Position numbers and translations under genes: made by a program | From: Anaerolineae bacterium | GTDB lineage: Bacteria; Chloroflexota; Anaerolineae; B4-G1; DUEL01 | Length of the DNA stretch: 32,593 nt | Assembly: GCA_025060135.1 (NCBI GenBank) | Contig: JANXCY010000022.1 | Coordinates: 1-32,593, forward strand | Direction: 5' to 3' | In this document: one piece after another, positions 23,620 to 32,593 of the stretch | How the letters are laid out: each line of letters opens with the position of its first letter | Numbering within the stretch: position 1 is the first letter of the stretch | Notes under the pieces: model-generated | The model's input: only the letters and a program-made list of their open reading frames with translations | Told to the model about the DNA's origin: nothing | The model's database searches: none

Positions 23620-24576
23620 ATGGAAAAACTCCTGGAAGTGGAACACCTGACCAAGGTCTTTACCCTGGGGAGCCTGCTCTCCAGAATCCGGATTCGGGCC
23701 GTAGATGACGTATCGTTCTACATCCGCCCAGCGGAGATTTTCACACTGGCCGGTGAAAGTGGATGCGGAAAGACGACCATCGCCCGGATCATCCTGGGCT
23801 TTGAGGAACCTACCGCTGGAACGATTACCTACAGCGGCAAGAGAGACGCCAAGAACAAGAAGGTGTGGTTTACCGAAGGAATCCAGGCTATTTTCCAGGA
23901 TCCCTTTGGGACTTTCAACCCGTTGCGGATGGTAGAGCGGTACTTCTTTGAGACGATCCGGAACTACCGGCTGGCCCGCAATCAGGAAGAGGCCATTCGT
24001 CTGATAGACGAAAAGTTGAAGGCAGTGGGGCTTTCCTACGAGGAAGTTTCCTGTAAATATCCCAGCGAGTTTTCCGGTGGACAGTTACAGCGCATCTCCA
24101 TTGCCCGGGCTCTGCTGACCGACCCGAAACTTCTGGTCGCCGACGAGCCGGTATCCATGGTGGATGCCTCCCTAAGAATGTCGGTAGTGAACCTTTTTAA
24201 GAAACTGAAAGAAGAAATGGGCGTCAGCGTGCTCTACATCACGCATGACCTGGCCACCGCTTACTATGTAAGTGATCGCATCGCTATTATGTTCAGAGGC
24301 AATATTGTGGAGATGGGCCCTGTAGAAAAAGTGCTGATCAGGCCCCTCCATCCGTATACCCGATTGTTGCGGGAGTCCATCCCGGAAGCTGACCCCAGGC
24401 AGCGATGGGACAAGAAAATCACGTTGACCGAAACGGAATATCAGGAGTATCTGCGGGTGGGGTGCAAATTCGCTGGGCGATGCCCGGATGTGATGGAAAT
24501 CTGCCGGAAGGAGATGCCCGGATATGTAGAGGTGGATGGCGTCCTGGTCCGATGCTACAAGTACTTCCCATCTTGA
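23620..24576 (+). CDS. Opp/Dpp-type ABC ATPase, subunit F
   Basis: A 318-residue ATPase. Walker A is GESGCGKTT (residues 45-53), the signature YPSEFSGGQLQR, Walker B LLVADEPVSMVD (Met-Val in place of the usual Ala-Leu), and the switch His is in YITHDLA. The tail has the cysteine set CKFAGRCPDVMEIC. ATG 23620 follows GGGGGAAAG; an in-frame TTG at 23614 overlaps the previous stop. The GH3 gene follows 15 bp later with its own AGGAGG. Confidence 0.93.
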   Translation: MEKLLEVEHLTKVFTLGSLLSRIRIRAVDDVSFYIRPAEIFTLAGESGCGKTTIARIILGFEEPTAGTITYSGKRDAKNKKVWFTEGIQAIFQDPFGTFNPLRMVERYFFETIRNYRLARNQEEAIRLIDEKLKAVGLSYEEVSCKYPSEFSGGQLQRISIARALLTDPKLLVADEPVSMVDASLRMSVVNLFKKLKEEMGVSVLYITHDLATAYYVSDRIAIMFRGNIVEMGPVEKVLIRPLHPYTRLLRESIPEADPRQRWDKKITLTETEYQEYLRVGCKFAGRCPDVMEICRKEMPGYVEVDGVLVRCYKYFPS

Positions 24577-24591
24577 CAGGAGGTCCGTATC

Positions 24592-27174
24592 GTGCCCCAA
24601 GACTCATCGTCCTTCGCGGAACGGGTGGATGCCCTCCTCTCCCAGATGACCTTGGAGGAGAAAATCTCCCAGATGATCTTTGATGCCCCAGCCATCGAGC
24701 GGCTCGGGATTCCCCGTTACAACTGGTGGAATGAGTGCCTGCATGGGGTGGCCCGGGCCGGCCTGGCTACGGTGTTCCCCCAATCCATTGGCCTGGCGGC
24801 GACCTGGAACCCGGACCTGCTCCTGCGAGTGGCCACCGCCATTTCCGATGAAGCGCGGGCCAAGCACCATCAGGCCGTCCGGCAGGGGATCCGGGACATC
24901 TATGTGGGCCTGACCTTCTGGTCCCCGACCATCAATATTTTCCGGGATCCCCGTTGGGGCCGAGGACAGGAAACCTATGGGGAGGACCCCTACCTGACAG
25001 CCCGTATGGGTGTGGCCTTCGTGAAAGGGCTTCAGGGCGATGACCCTCGCTACTTGAAACTGGTCGCCACACCTAAACACTTCGCGGTCCACAGTGGCCC
25101 GGAGCCGAAGCGGCATCAATTTGATGCTCGCGTGGGCGAGCGCGACCTGAGAGAAACCTATCTCTTTGCTTTTGAAGCCTGTGTGAAGGAAGCCCGAGCG
25201 GGCTCCATTATGGGAGCCTACAATCGCGTGAACGGCGAGCCCTGCTGCGCCAGCCCGACCCTGCTGGAGCGGATCCTGCGCCAGGAATGGGGGTTTGATG
25301 GATACGTGGTCTCCGACTGCGGGGCCATCCACGACATCTACGCCCAGCACCAGGTGGTGGCCACGCCGGAGGAGGCTGCTGCGCTGGCTGTCAAGGCCGG
25401 ATGCGACCTGGAATGCGGCGGTATCTACTATGCCTTGCTGGACGCGGTGAAAAAAGGGCTCATCTCCGAAGAGGCCATTGACCAGGCCCTCCGACGGCTC
25501 TTCATGGCGCGCTTCCGCCTGGGAATGTTTGATCCTCCTGAGCAGGTTCCTTACACCCGTATTCCCTACGAAGTGGTTGCTTCTCCTCAGCACCGCGCGC
25601 TGGCCCTCCAGGCGGCGCGGGAGTCCATCGTCCTGCTCAAGAACGAAGGGAATCTCCTCCCGCTCCCCAGAGACCTGGGGGCCATTGCCGTCATTGGTCC
25701 TAATGCCCATGACTTCCGGGTGTTGCTGGGGAACTATAATGGCACGCCGGCCCGGGCGATAACCCCGCTGGAGGGCATCCGGCGGAAAATCGCTCCCACC
25801 ACCCGGCTGTACTATGCCCTCGGCTGTCCGATAGTAGATGGTCTCACCCCGATGGAGGTCATCTCCCCCGAATGCCTCTATCCAGCAGAGGGGGATACCC
25901 ACGAGCGAGGCCTGCTGGCCGAATATTATCCCTCTCCCGATTTCTCGGGAGAACCTGTGCTCCGGCGGGTGGACCGCCAGGTGGATTTCATCTGGGCCGG
26001 GACCCATCCCCTCACTGGGCGGTGGGGAGACCCCTTCTCAGTGCGCTGGACAGGCTATCTGGTGCCCCCGGCGAGCGGGACTTACCGGCTCGGCGTCAAC
26101 GGCCTCAGCGAGTATCGGCTGTATCTGGATAACGAGCGGCTCCTTTCCTATAAAGGAATTCACCTCCCCATTCTGGACGCCCGGGAGATCTACCTGGAGG
26201 CAGGGCGGTTCTATCCTCTGCGGCTGGAGTACGTCAGCCGGGGGTTGGACCCTCAAGTGCAATTGCTCTGGTCGCCTCCGGGAGTGGATTACGTGGCCCG
26301 GGCGCTGGAGGTGGCCCGCAAGGCTGATGTGATTATTGCCGTGATGGGACTCTCTCCGGCCTTGGAGGGAGAGGAGATGCCGGTGGACGTGGATGGCTTT
26401 GTGGGCGGCGACCGGACCGACATCGGCTTGCCCGCGCCCCAGGAGAACCTGCTCCGTCAACTCCATGCGTTGGGAAAGCCGATCGTACTGGTCCTGCTGA
26501 GCGGGAGTGCCCTGGCGGTGAACTGGGCGGCCGAACATATCCCGGCCATCCTGGAAGCCTGGTATCCTGGCGAGATGGGGGGTGAGGCGATTGCCGATGT
26601 GCTTTTCGGCGATTACAACCCCGGAGGGCGGTTGCCTGTTACTTTTTACCGTTCCGTGGAAGACCTTCCGCCCTTTGAGGACTACCGGATGGAGGGCCGG
26701 ACCTATCGGTACTTCACGGGAGAACCCCTATTCCCCTTCGGATACGGCCTGAGTTACACTACGTTTGCCCTGGAGAACCTGCGCATCGCTCCGGAGAGAG
26801 TGGGGATCGGCAACGAGGTTACCATCAGCGTGGAGGTGGTCAATACCGGCACCCGGGCGGGCGACGAGGTGGTGCAACTCTACGTGCGCCATCGGGACGC
26901 TCCGTCCCCCCGTCCTCTGAAGGAACTGAAGGGCTTTCAGCGAGTACACCTCCAACCGGGGGAGCGCAAGACAGTGGTCTTCACTCTCCATACGCATCAA
27001 TTGGGCCTGCACGACGAATCCGGGCGCTATATGGTCTGGCCAGGGACCGTTGATGTAATGATGGGTCGTTCCTCTTGCGACTTTCCACTGACCGGGACTA
27101 TTGAGGTAGTGGGAGCGCCTGTAGACGCGACCCGTACCAAAGTCTTTTTCAGTCGGGTGCGGGTCTTCGGATAA
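24592..27174 (+). CDS. GH3 beta-glycosidase with PA14 insert, probable intracellular beta-xylosidase
   Basis: An 860-residue glycoside hydrolase family 3 enzyme. The N-terminal barrel (about 1-330) has the nucleophile Asp242 in GYVVSDCGAIHDI; the phrase NWWNECLHGVARAG is characteristic of the beta-xylosidase branch. The alpha/beta sandwich (about 350-700) is interrupted by a PA14 domain (about 438-565, RGLLAEYYPSPDFSG...LEYVSRG). The probable acid/base Glu is in ALEGEEMPVDVDG. A fibronectin-III-like domain closes the protein (about 755-835). There is no signal peptide, so it acts in the cytoplasm on imported oligosaccharides. The start is GTG with AGGAGG upstream. As last gene of the Opp-type operon, it probably degrades that transporter's cargo. 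A glucosidase or arabinosidase activity is possible. Confidence 0.93.
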   Translation: MPQDSSSFAERVDALLSQMTLEEKISQMIFDAPAIERLGIPRYNWWNECLHGVARAGLATVFPQSIGLAATWNPDLLLRVATAISDEARAKHHQAVRQGIRDIYVGLTFWSPTINIFRDPRWGRGQETYGEDPYLTARMGVAFVKGLQGDDPRYLKLVATPKHFAVHSGPEPKRHQFDARVGERDLRETYLFAFEACVKEARAGSIMGAYNRVNGEPCCASPTLLERILRQEWGFDGYVVSDCGAIHDIYAQHQVVATPEEAAALAVKAGCDLECGGIYYALLDAVKKGLISEEAIDQALRRLFMARFRLGMFDPPEQVPYTRIPYEVVASPQHRALALQAARESIVLLKNEGNLLPLPRDLGAIAVIGPNAHDFRVLLGNYNGTPARAITPLEGIRRKIAPTTRLYYALGCPIVDGLTPMEVISPECLYPAEGDTHERGLLAEYYPSPDFSGEPVLRRVDRQVDFIWAGTHPLTGRWGDPFSVRWTGYLVPPASGTYRLGVNGLSEYRLYLDNERLLSYKGIHLPILDAREIYLEAGRFYPLRLEYVSRGLDPQVQLLWSPPGVDYVARALEVARKADVIIAVMGLSPALEGEEMPVDVDGFVGGDRTDIGLPAPQENLLRQLHALGKPIVLVLLSGSALAVNWAAEHIPAILEAWYPGEMGGEAIADVLFGDYNPGGRLPVTFYRSVEDLPPFEDYRMEGRTYRYFTGEPLFPFGYGLSYTTFALENLRIAPERVGIGNEVTISVEVVNTGTRAGDEVVQLYVRHRDAPSPRPLKELKGFQRVHLQPGERKTVVFTLHTHQLGLHDESGRYMVWPGTVDVMMGRSSCDFPLTGTIEVVGAPVDATRTKVFFSRVRVFG

Positions 27175-27195
27175 GCAGGAACATAGCTGCTGATA

Positions 27196-27236
27196 GCGTT
27201 TTCCCTGGGGCTGAGCCGCAGGGAAAACGCTTTTTT
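27196..27236 (+). terminator. intrinsic terminator after the GH3 gene
   Basis: GCGTTTTCCCTG (27196-27207) and CAGGGAAAACGC (27219-27230) form a 12-bp perfect stem with an 11-base loop, followed by six T (27231-27236). It closes the first sugar operon. Confidence 0.93.
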
Positions 27237-27300
27237 ATCGCTGGTTGCCTCTTCCAACCGGGGCGGCTCTCATTGGTTCCTTAAAATTTTCCCATGCCTC

Positions 27301-27329
27301 TTGACAGGTGGGGGGATTCGAAGTATAAT
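27301..27329 (+). promoter_or_regulatory. consensus promoter of the ROK regulator and sugar ABC operon
   Basis: Perfect TTGACA (27301-27306), 17-bp spacer and perfect TATAAT (27324-27329). Such a strong promoter needs a repressor; the XylR-like palindrome begins at the -10. Confidence 0.9.
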
Positions 27330-27353
27330 TTGTTTGTCGTTACAACAAACTAA
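27329..27353 (+). promoter_or_regulatory. XylR-type operator
   Basis: A palindrome centred at 27341: GTTTGT (27332-27337) and ACAAAC (27345-27350) with further paired bases inside and out. The right half CAACAAACTAA (27343-27353) is identical to the right half of the classical Bacillus xyl operator. It covers the transcription start, so the ROK protein encoded next would repress its own operon. Confidence 0.8.
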
Positions 27354-27371
27354 ACTGCGCGGTGAAGCCTC

Positions 27372-28604
27372 TTGGTTCGCTATTCCACGACGGCTGACCA
27401 GGTTCTGGTCCGCAAGTTGAATACCTCACTCATTATGGAGTGTCTCCGAACGAGTGGTCCTCTTTCGCGCGCGGGTCTTTCCGATGCCACTGGGTTGAAT
27501 CGGAGTACCGTTTCCAGTATTGTCCATGACCTGCTGGGGAAAAACCTGATTCGGGAAATTGGGTTGCAGTCCTCCACGCGCACTGGGCGTCCGGGAATAT
27601 TGCTGGAACTGAATCCGGATGGCGGGTGTGCGATTGGCGTGGAGATCGGGGTCGATTTCATTTCCGCTGTCCTGACCGACTTTGTCGCCCGGGTGCTCTG
27701 GCGCAGGAGAATCGCCGTCCATCCTGAAGAGAAGCAAGAAGTCATTATCCGAAAGGCCGAAGCGATTGTGGAGGAGGCTCTGGCGATCGGGAAAGAGCGG
27801 GGGTTGTTATCGCTGGGCATTGGCCTCGGCGTACCAGGCCTGGTGGACATCCAGGAGGGCACCCTGGTTTTTGCTCCCAACCTGCGCTGGTATAACGTCC
27901 CCCTCCGCCAGATGTGGACGGAACGGTTTGACCTCCCGGTCTATGTCGAGAATGAAGCCAATGCCGCTGCGCTGGGCGAGTACTACTTCGGGAACGCTCG
28001 GGGGGTCCAGAACCTGATCTACCTGAGTGCTGGTGTTGGTCTGGGCGGAGGGATTATTATCAAGGGCAAACTCTTTCGTGGCAGCAACGGCTACGCCGGC
28101 GAGTTCGGACATATGACGGTGGACCCTAACGGTGAACCATGTGGCTGTGGCAAGCGGGGCTGCTGGGAAACGATGGTGGGGCCTCGGGCGATCACTCGCC
28201 GGGTGCGGAAGGCGCTGGAGAATGGCCGGGAGAGTTCCATCCTTTCGGTGATTGAAAAAGACCCGAACCGGATAGATATGGGCGTGGTGGTGCAGGCCGC
28301 TCAGGCGGGTGATCCGATTGCTCGGACGGCCCTGGAGGATGTAGGAGTCTGCCTGGGCATCGGTATCAGCAACCTGGTAAATGCCTTCAATCCGGAAATG
28401 GTGGTTCTCGGAGGCGCCCTGAGCCTGGCCGGCCCTTTTCTGTTACCGGTGATTGAAGAGACGGTCCGCATCCACGCTCTGCCGCAACCCCGGGCGGCTC
28501 TCACCATCACGACCTCGGCTCATGGCGCGGACGCCTGCGTGATGGGAGCGGTGGCGCTGGTGCTGGACGAGATTCTCCGGGAGCCGATGCTCCCGATGCT
28601 TTGA
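27372..28604 (+). CDS. xylR: ROK-family transcriptional repressor, XylR-like
   Basis: A 410-residue ROK regulator. The winged helix-turn-helix (about 15-75) contains [29 protein letters not shown]. The sugar-kinase-like domain has [27 protein letters not shown] and the ROK zinc site [13 protein letters not shown] (about 253-265). The start is TTG 27372 with GGTGAAG upstream; no ATG is nearby. The name XylR is inferred from the operator directly before it and the transporter behind it; ROK proteins for glucose or N-acetylglucosamine look similar. It is the first gene of its operon, giving negative autoregulation that is relieved by the sugar. Confidence 0.88.
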   Translation: MVRYSTTADQVLVRKLNTSLIMECLRTSGPLSRAGLSDATGLNRSTVSSIVHDLLGKNLIREIGLQSSTRTGRPGILLELNPDGGCAIGVEIGVDFISAVLTDFVARVLWRRRIAVHPEEKQEVIIRKAEAIVEEALAIGKERGLLSLGIGLGVPGLVDIQEGTLVFAPNLRWYNVPLRQMWTERFDLPVYVENEANAAALGEYYFGNARGVQNLIYLSAGVGLGGGIIIKGKLFRGSNGYAGEFGHMTVDPNGEPCGCGKRGCWETMVGPRAITRRVRKALENGRESSILSVIEKDPNRIDMGVVVQAAQAGDPIARTALEDVGVCLGIGISNLVNAFNPEMVVLGGALSLAGPFLLPVIEETVRIHALPQPRAALTITTSAHGADACVMGAVALVLDEILREPMLPML

Positions 28605-28647
28605 CATCCAGCGGCGATGGCCGCTGACCGAATTCTGGAGGAGGAAG

Positions 28648-29715
28648 ATGACAAAAACCGATTCCCGGACGGCGAGGCCTTCGTTCCTGACCCGAGTGGG
28701 ACGCTTTCGGGAGATTAATGTGCTGGTCGCGCTCATCCTGCTCGGCCTATATTTCTACTGGAGACGCCCGGACATCTTTGTGAAGCCGGCGAACCTGGCT
28801 GTGATTATGCGTTTCATTGCCACCTTTGGGATGCTGGCCATCGGTGAGGTTCTGGTCATCATCACGCGGGGGATTGACCTAAGTGTGGGCTCTATGCTGG
28901 CCTTCACCGGTGTGATCACGGCCTGGATGATGCTCAAAGGGGTGGGTAGCATACCGCCCATTGGAGTGCTCCCTGCTATCCTGATTACCCTGGTGATTGG
29001 GACCCTGGTGGGTATGTGGCATGGTATGTTTGTCACCAAGTTAAAAATCCCGCCTTTTATTATTACGCTGGGGACCTATTTGATGGCCCGAGGGCTGGCG
29101 GCGAACATCACCCGGGGGTATCCCCAGGTCTTTGATTCTGGACATCCGTTCCTCATTCTGGGGCAAGGCGATCTGGCCCGGCTTCTGGGATGGGAGAGCG
29201 GAGGGTTGATCGGCGCGATCCCTATCTCTTTTGTGATTTTGATCTTGATCGCGATTGTGGTTCACATTATCCTGAACCACACTCCTCTGGGCTACCGGAT
29301 TTACGCGGTGGGCGGCAATATTGAAGCCGCGCGGCTCTCCGGTGTGAACGTAGACCGGGTGCGCATTTTCTGCTATGCAACTAGTGGGTTCCTGGCCGCG
29401 CTGACCGGTGTCATTCTAGCCTCCCGGCTGGGCCAGGGCACCCCGGTCGTTGGTAGCGCTTATGAGTTATGGGCCATCGCCGCCGCAGTTATTGGCGGGA
29501 CCAGTTTAATGGGCGGTGAGGGCACTGTCCTTGGCGCCATCCTGGGAGCGGCTATTATGGGTGTGATGCAGAACGGCATGGTGGTCCTGAACATTTCCTC
29601 TTACATCCAAGACGTGATTCTGGGGATGGTTCTGGTGATTGCGGTCGTCTACGACACGCTGCGTCGCGGTGGCGACCTGAGCTTTCTGAAGCACTGGTTC
29701 TCCAGGCCATCATAG
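28648..29715 (+). CDS. monosaccharide ABC permease (RbsC/XylH type), probable xylose
   Basis: A 355-residue membrane protein of the ribose/xylose permease family (BPD_transp_2) with about nine or ten helices. Family landmarks are [62 protein letters not shown] and [43 protein letters not shown] precedes the ATG. It forms a homodimeric channel in this transporter class, and the gene lies between the regulator and the ATPase. Confidence 0.93.
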   Translation: MTKTDSRTARPSFLTRVGRFREINVLVALILLGLYFYWRRPDIFVKPANLAVIMRFIATFGMLAIGEVLVIITRGIDLSVGSMLAFTGVITAWMMLKGVGSIPPIGVLPAILITLVIGTLVGMWHGMFVTKLKIPPFIITLGTYLMARGLAANITRGYPQVFDSGHPFLILGQGDLARLLGWESGGLIGAIPISFVILILIAIVVHIILNHTPLGYRIYAVGGNIEAARLSGVNVDRVRIFCYATSGFLAALTGVILASRLGQGTPVVGSAYELWAIAAAVIGGTSLMGGEGTVLGAILGAAIMGVMQNGMVVLNISSYIQDVILGMVLVIAVVYDTLRRGGDLSFLKHWFSRPS

Positions 29716-29726
29716 GGAGGACAGCG

Positions 29727-31274
29727 TTGAAGGAGCAACATCTGATCCTCCGTATGGAAGGGGTTTCCAAAGCCTTCCCAGGCGTGCAGGCGCTTTCTAA
29801 CGTGGACCTGGAACTGGCCGCTGGGGAGGTATTGGCCCTGGTCGGCGAGAACGGCGCGGGCAAGTCTACCCTGATGAAAATCCTTTCCGGTGCCTATCAT
29901 AAAGACACCGGACGGATTTTCATAGATGGTCGGGAAGTGGAAATCATCGGCCCTCGCCACGCCCAGCAGTTGGGCATCGCGATTATCTACCAGGAGTTCA
30001 ATCTGGCTCCGAATCTCAGTGCAGCAGCCAACATCTTTATGGCCCGCGAGCCCCGCCGCCCTGGCCCCGGACGCCTGTTTGTGGACCGCCGCCGGATGGA
30101 GCGCGAGGCGCAGGCCATTCTGGACCGGATCGGGGCGCGCATTTCGGCTTCCACTTTGGTCCGCGACCTCTCGGTGGCGGAACGCCAGATGGTAGAAATC
30201 GCCAAGGCCCTGGCGGTGGACGCTCGCATCATCATTATGGACGAACCTACCTCTGCCCTGGGTGAGGATGAGGTAGAAAAACTGTTTGAGGTCATCCAAA
30301 CCCTGAAGCAACAGGGCATTGGAGTCATCTTCATCACCCACAGACTGGAGGAGGTGTTCCGCATCGCCGACCGGATTATCGTTCTGCGGGATGGTGTACG
30401 GGTCGGCAGTATGTCGATTCAGGAAGCCACCCCAGAAAAGGTGATCCGGCTGATGGTCGGCCGCGAGGTCGGAGACCTCTTCCAGAAACAGAAGGCGGAA
30501 ATCGGTCCGCCGCTTCTGGAGGTGCGGGGGCTGACGCGACGGGGAGTCGTGGAAAACGTGAGTTTCACCCTCCGCCGAGGAGAAATTCTGGGCTTCGCCG
30601 GTCTGGTGGGCGCGGGCCGCACCGAGACTGTTCGGATGATCTTTGGTGCCGACCCGAAAGATGCCGGTGAAATTTTCGTGGAAGGGCAACCGGTAACCAT
30701 TGAATCGCCCCGAGACGCCCTCGCTGCTGGGATTGGCTTCGTCCCAGAAGACCGCAGCAATCACGGGCTGATTCTCCCGCTCTCCGTGCTGGAGAATATC
30801 GTGCTCCCCTCGCTGGACCGACATACCCGTCTGAAAGTCTGGCTGGACCGTATGGGGCTGGTCAAAACTGCTCAGGAATTTGTGCACAAATTGAACATCC
30901 GTATTGCTCAACTCCAGCAGAAAGTGATGTTCCTTTCGGGCGGGAATCAGCAGAAGACCGTCGTCGCCAAGTGGCTGGCCCTGCGCCCCCGCATCCTGAT
31001 TATGGACGAACCCACCCGGGGGATTGACGTGGGAGCCAAGGCCGAAATCCATGCCCTGATGAGCCGATTGGCCCAAGAAGGTGTTGGGATTATTATGGTC
31101 TCTTCGGAACTGCCCGAAATCCTGGGAATGAGCGACCGTATCCTGGTAATGTGCGAGGGACGGGTGGCCGCGATTCTGGACCGGGAGGAGGCCACCCAGG
31201 AACTCATTATGGCATATGCCAGTGGCGAACAAGTCCAGGAAGCCGCTCGGTTTTCCGTCCCAGCGACATCCTGA
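29727..31274 (+). CDS. monosaccharide ABC ATPase with two nucleotide-binding domains (RbsA/XylG type)
   Basis: A 515-residue fused double ATPase. The first domain has Walker [10 protein letters not shown] (40-48), the signature [16 protein letters not shown], Walker [12 protein letters not shown] and switch His in ITHRLEE. The second domain shows the usual degenerate Walker A (GLVGAGRTE), a good signature [16 protein letters not shown], and [20 protein letters not shown]. This asymmetry is normal for the RbsA/XylG/MglA group. The start is TTG 29727 with AGGGAGGA upstream, 11 bp after the permease stop. Confidence 0.94.
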   Translation: MKEQHLILRMEGVSKAFPGVQALSNVDLELAAGEVLALVGENGAGKSTLMKILSGAYHKDTGRIFIDGREVEIIGPRHAQQLGIAIIYQEFNLAPNLSAAANIFMAREPRRPGPGRLFVDRRRMEREAQAILDRIGARISASTLVRDLSVAERQMVEIAKALAVDARIIIMDEPTSALGEDEVEKLFEVIQTLKQQGIGVIFITHRLEEVFRIADRIIVLRDGVRVGSMSIQEATPEKVIRLMVGREVGDLFQKQKAEIGPPLLEVRGLTRRGVVENVSFTLRRGEILGFAGLVGAGRTETVRMIFGADPKDAGEIFVEGQPVTIESPRDALAAGIGFVPEDRSNHGLILPLSVLENIVLPSLDRHTRLKVWLDRMGLVKTAQEFVHKLNIRIAQLQQKVMFLSGGNQQKTVVAKWLALRPRILIMDEPTRGIDVGAKAEIHALMSRLAQEGVGIIMVSSELPEILGMSDRILVMCEGRVAAILDREEATQELIMAYASGEQVQEAARFSVPATS

Positions 31275-31297
31275 AAAACTTGCCCAGAAAGGAGGTG

Positions 31298-31389
31298 ATG
31301 CGGAGGGAAGGTTATGGCGAAACAGTCCCCGAATATGGCCGATTCCCTTTTATTCACCCCATCCGTATATTTCTAAGGAGGAGGACACG

Positions 31390-31393
<4 letters not shown>
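31298..31393 (+). CDS. possible 31-codon leader ORF ending in the binding-protein start
   Basis: Opens at ATG 31298 directly after AAAGGAGGTG (only 2 bases between) and ends in TGA that overlaps the ATG of the binding protein as ATGA. The arrangement would allow translational coupling. The encoded peptide is basic and resembles nothing known. It overlaps the 20-codon ORF at 31314-31376; at most one is likely real. Confidence 0.3.
31314..31376 (+). CDS. possible 20-codon leader ORF before the binding protein
   Basis: ATG 31314 has GGAGGGAAGG with ideal spacing and ends in TAA at 31374-31376, just before the AAGGAGGAGG of the binding-protein gene. It might serve to bring ribosomes to the next gene or be incidental. 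No recognisable sequence. Confidence 0.3.
   Translation: MAKQSPNMADSLLFTPSVYF

Positions 31394-32593
<1,200 letters not shown>

Overview
The window reads as chromosome of a GC-rich, monoderm-like bacterium, most probably a member of the Chloroflexota (Anaerolineae-like). This is inference from style, not from a marker search: proline/threonine-rich linkers after membrane anchors, a remnant IS1182-type transposase, a Bacillus-type LexA box, cyclic-di-AMP receptor proteins, lipoprotein solute-binding proteins and many TTG/GTG starts. No rRNA or phylogenetic marker is present to settle it.

Layout. 1-1027 (minus): two genes of unknown role, one secreted and cut by the window edge, one with two membrane helices, a Thr/Pro linker and an NTF2-like domain. 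1126-2291: a wrecked IS1182-type transposase gene. 2292-2820: no gene; hairpins and a possible greA promoter. 2821-7894 (plus): greA, a class-III aminotransferase, a DegV protein, a small helical protein, a nitrilase-family amidohydrolase and a MenG/UbiE methyltransferase whose 3' end runs antisense into nadE. 7749-10095 (minus): nadE, a nicotinamidase-like hydrolase with its own strong promoter, and a zinc-dependent phospholipase C-like protein. 10183-12845 (plus): a 61-residue membrane peptide and a large hybrid-input histidine kinase. lexA (minus) has a consensus promoter with an SOS box in its spacer. Then tRNA-Val(CAC) with promoter and terminator, a NarL-class histidine kinase overlapping a membrane-protein gene, and a minus-strand pair of DarA-like cyclic-di-AMP receptors, one of which has lost key binding residues.

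17160-32593 is a sugar-utilisation region, all on the plus strand. The first half is a LacI-family regulator with its own operator, then a five-gene Opp-type ABC transporter (lipoprotein binding protein, two permeases, two ATPases) preceded by a second copy of the LacI-type operator, ending in a cytoplasmic GH3 glycosidase with a PA14 insert. The second half starts at a consensus promoter overlapped by a palindrome whose right half is identical to the classical XylR box. It encodes a ROK-family (XylR-like) repressor and an Rbs/Xyl-type ABC transporter (permease, double ATPase, binding protein). The simplest reading is that xylo-oligosaccharides enter through the Opp-type system and are cut inside the cell by the GH3 enzyme, while free xylose enters through the second transporter. 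The substrates are inferred.

The most unusual feature is at the right edge. The sugar-binding lipoprotein is open to the end of the window and starts a second, almost identical copy of its binding domain exactly 954 bp (318 codons) after the first, in frame. This would make a tandem two-domain binding protein, unless it is an assembly artefact.
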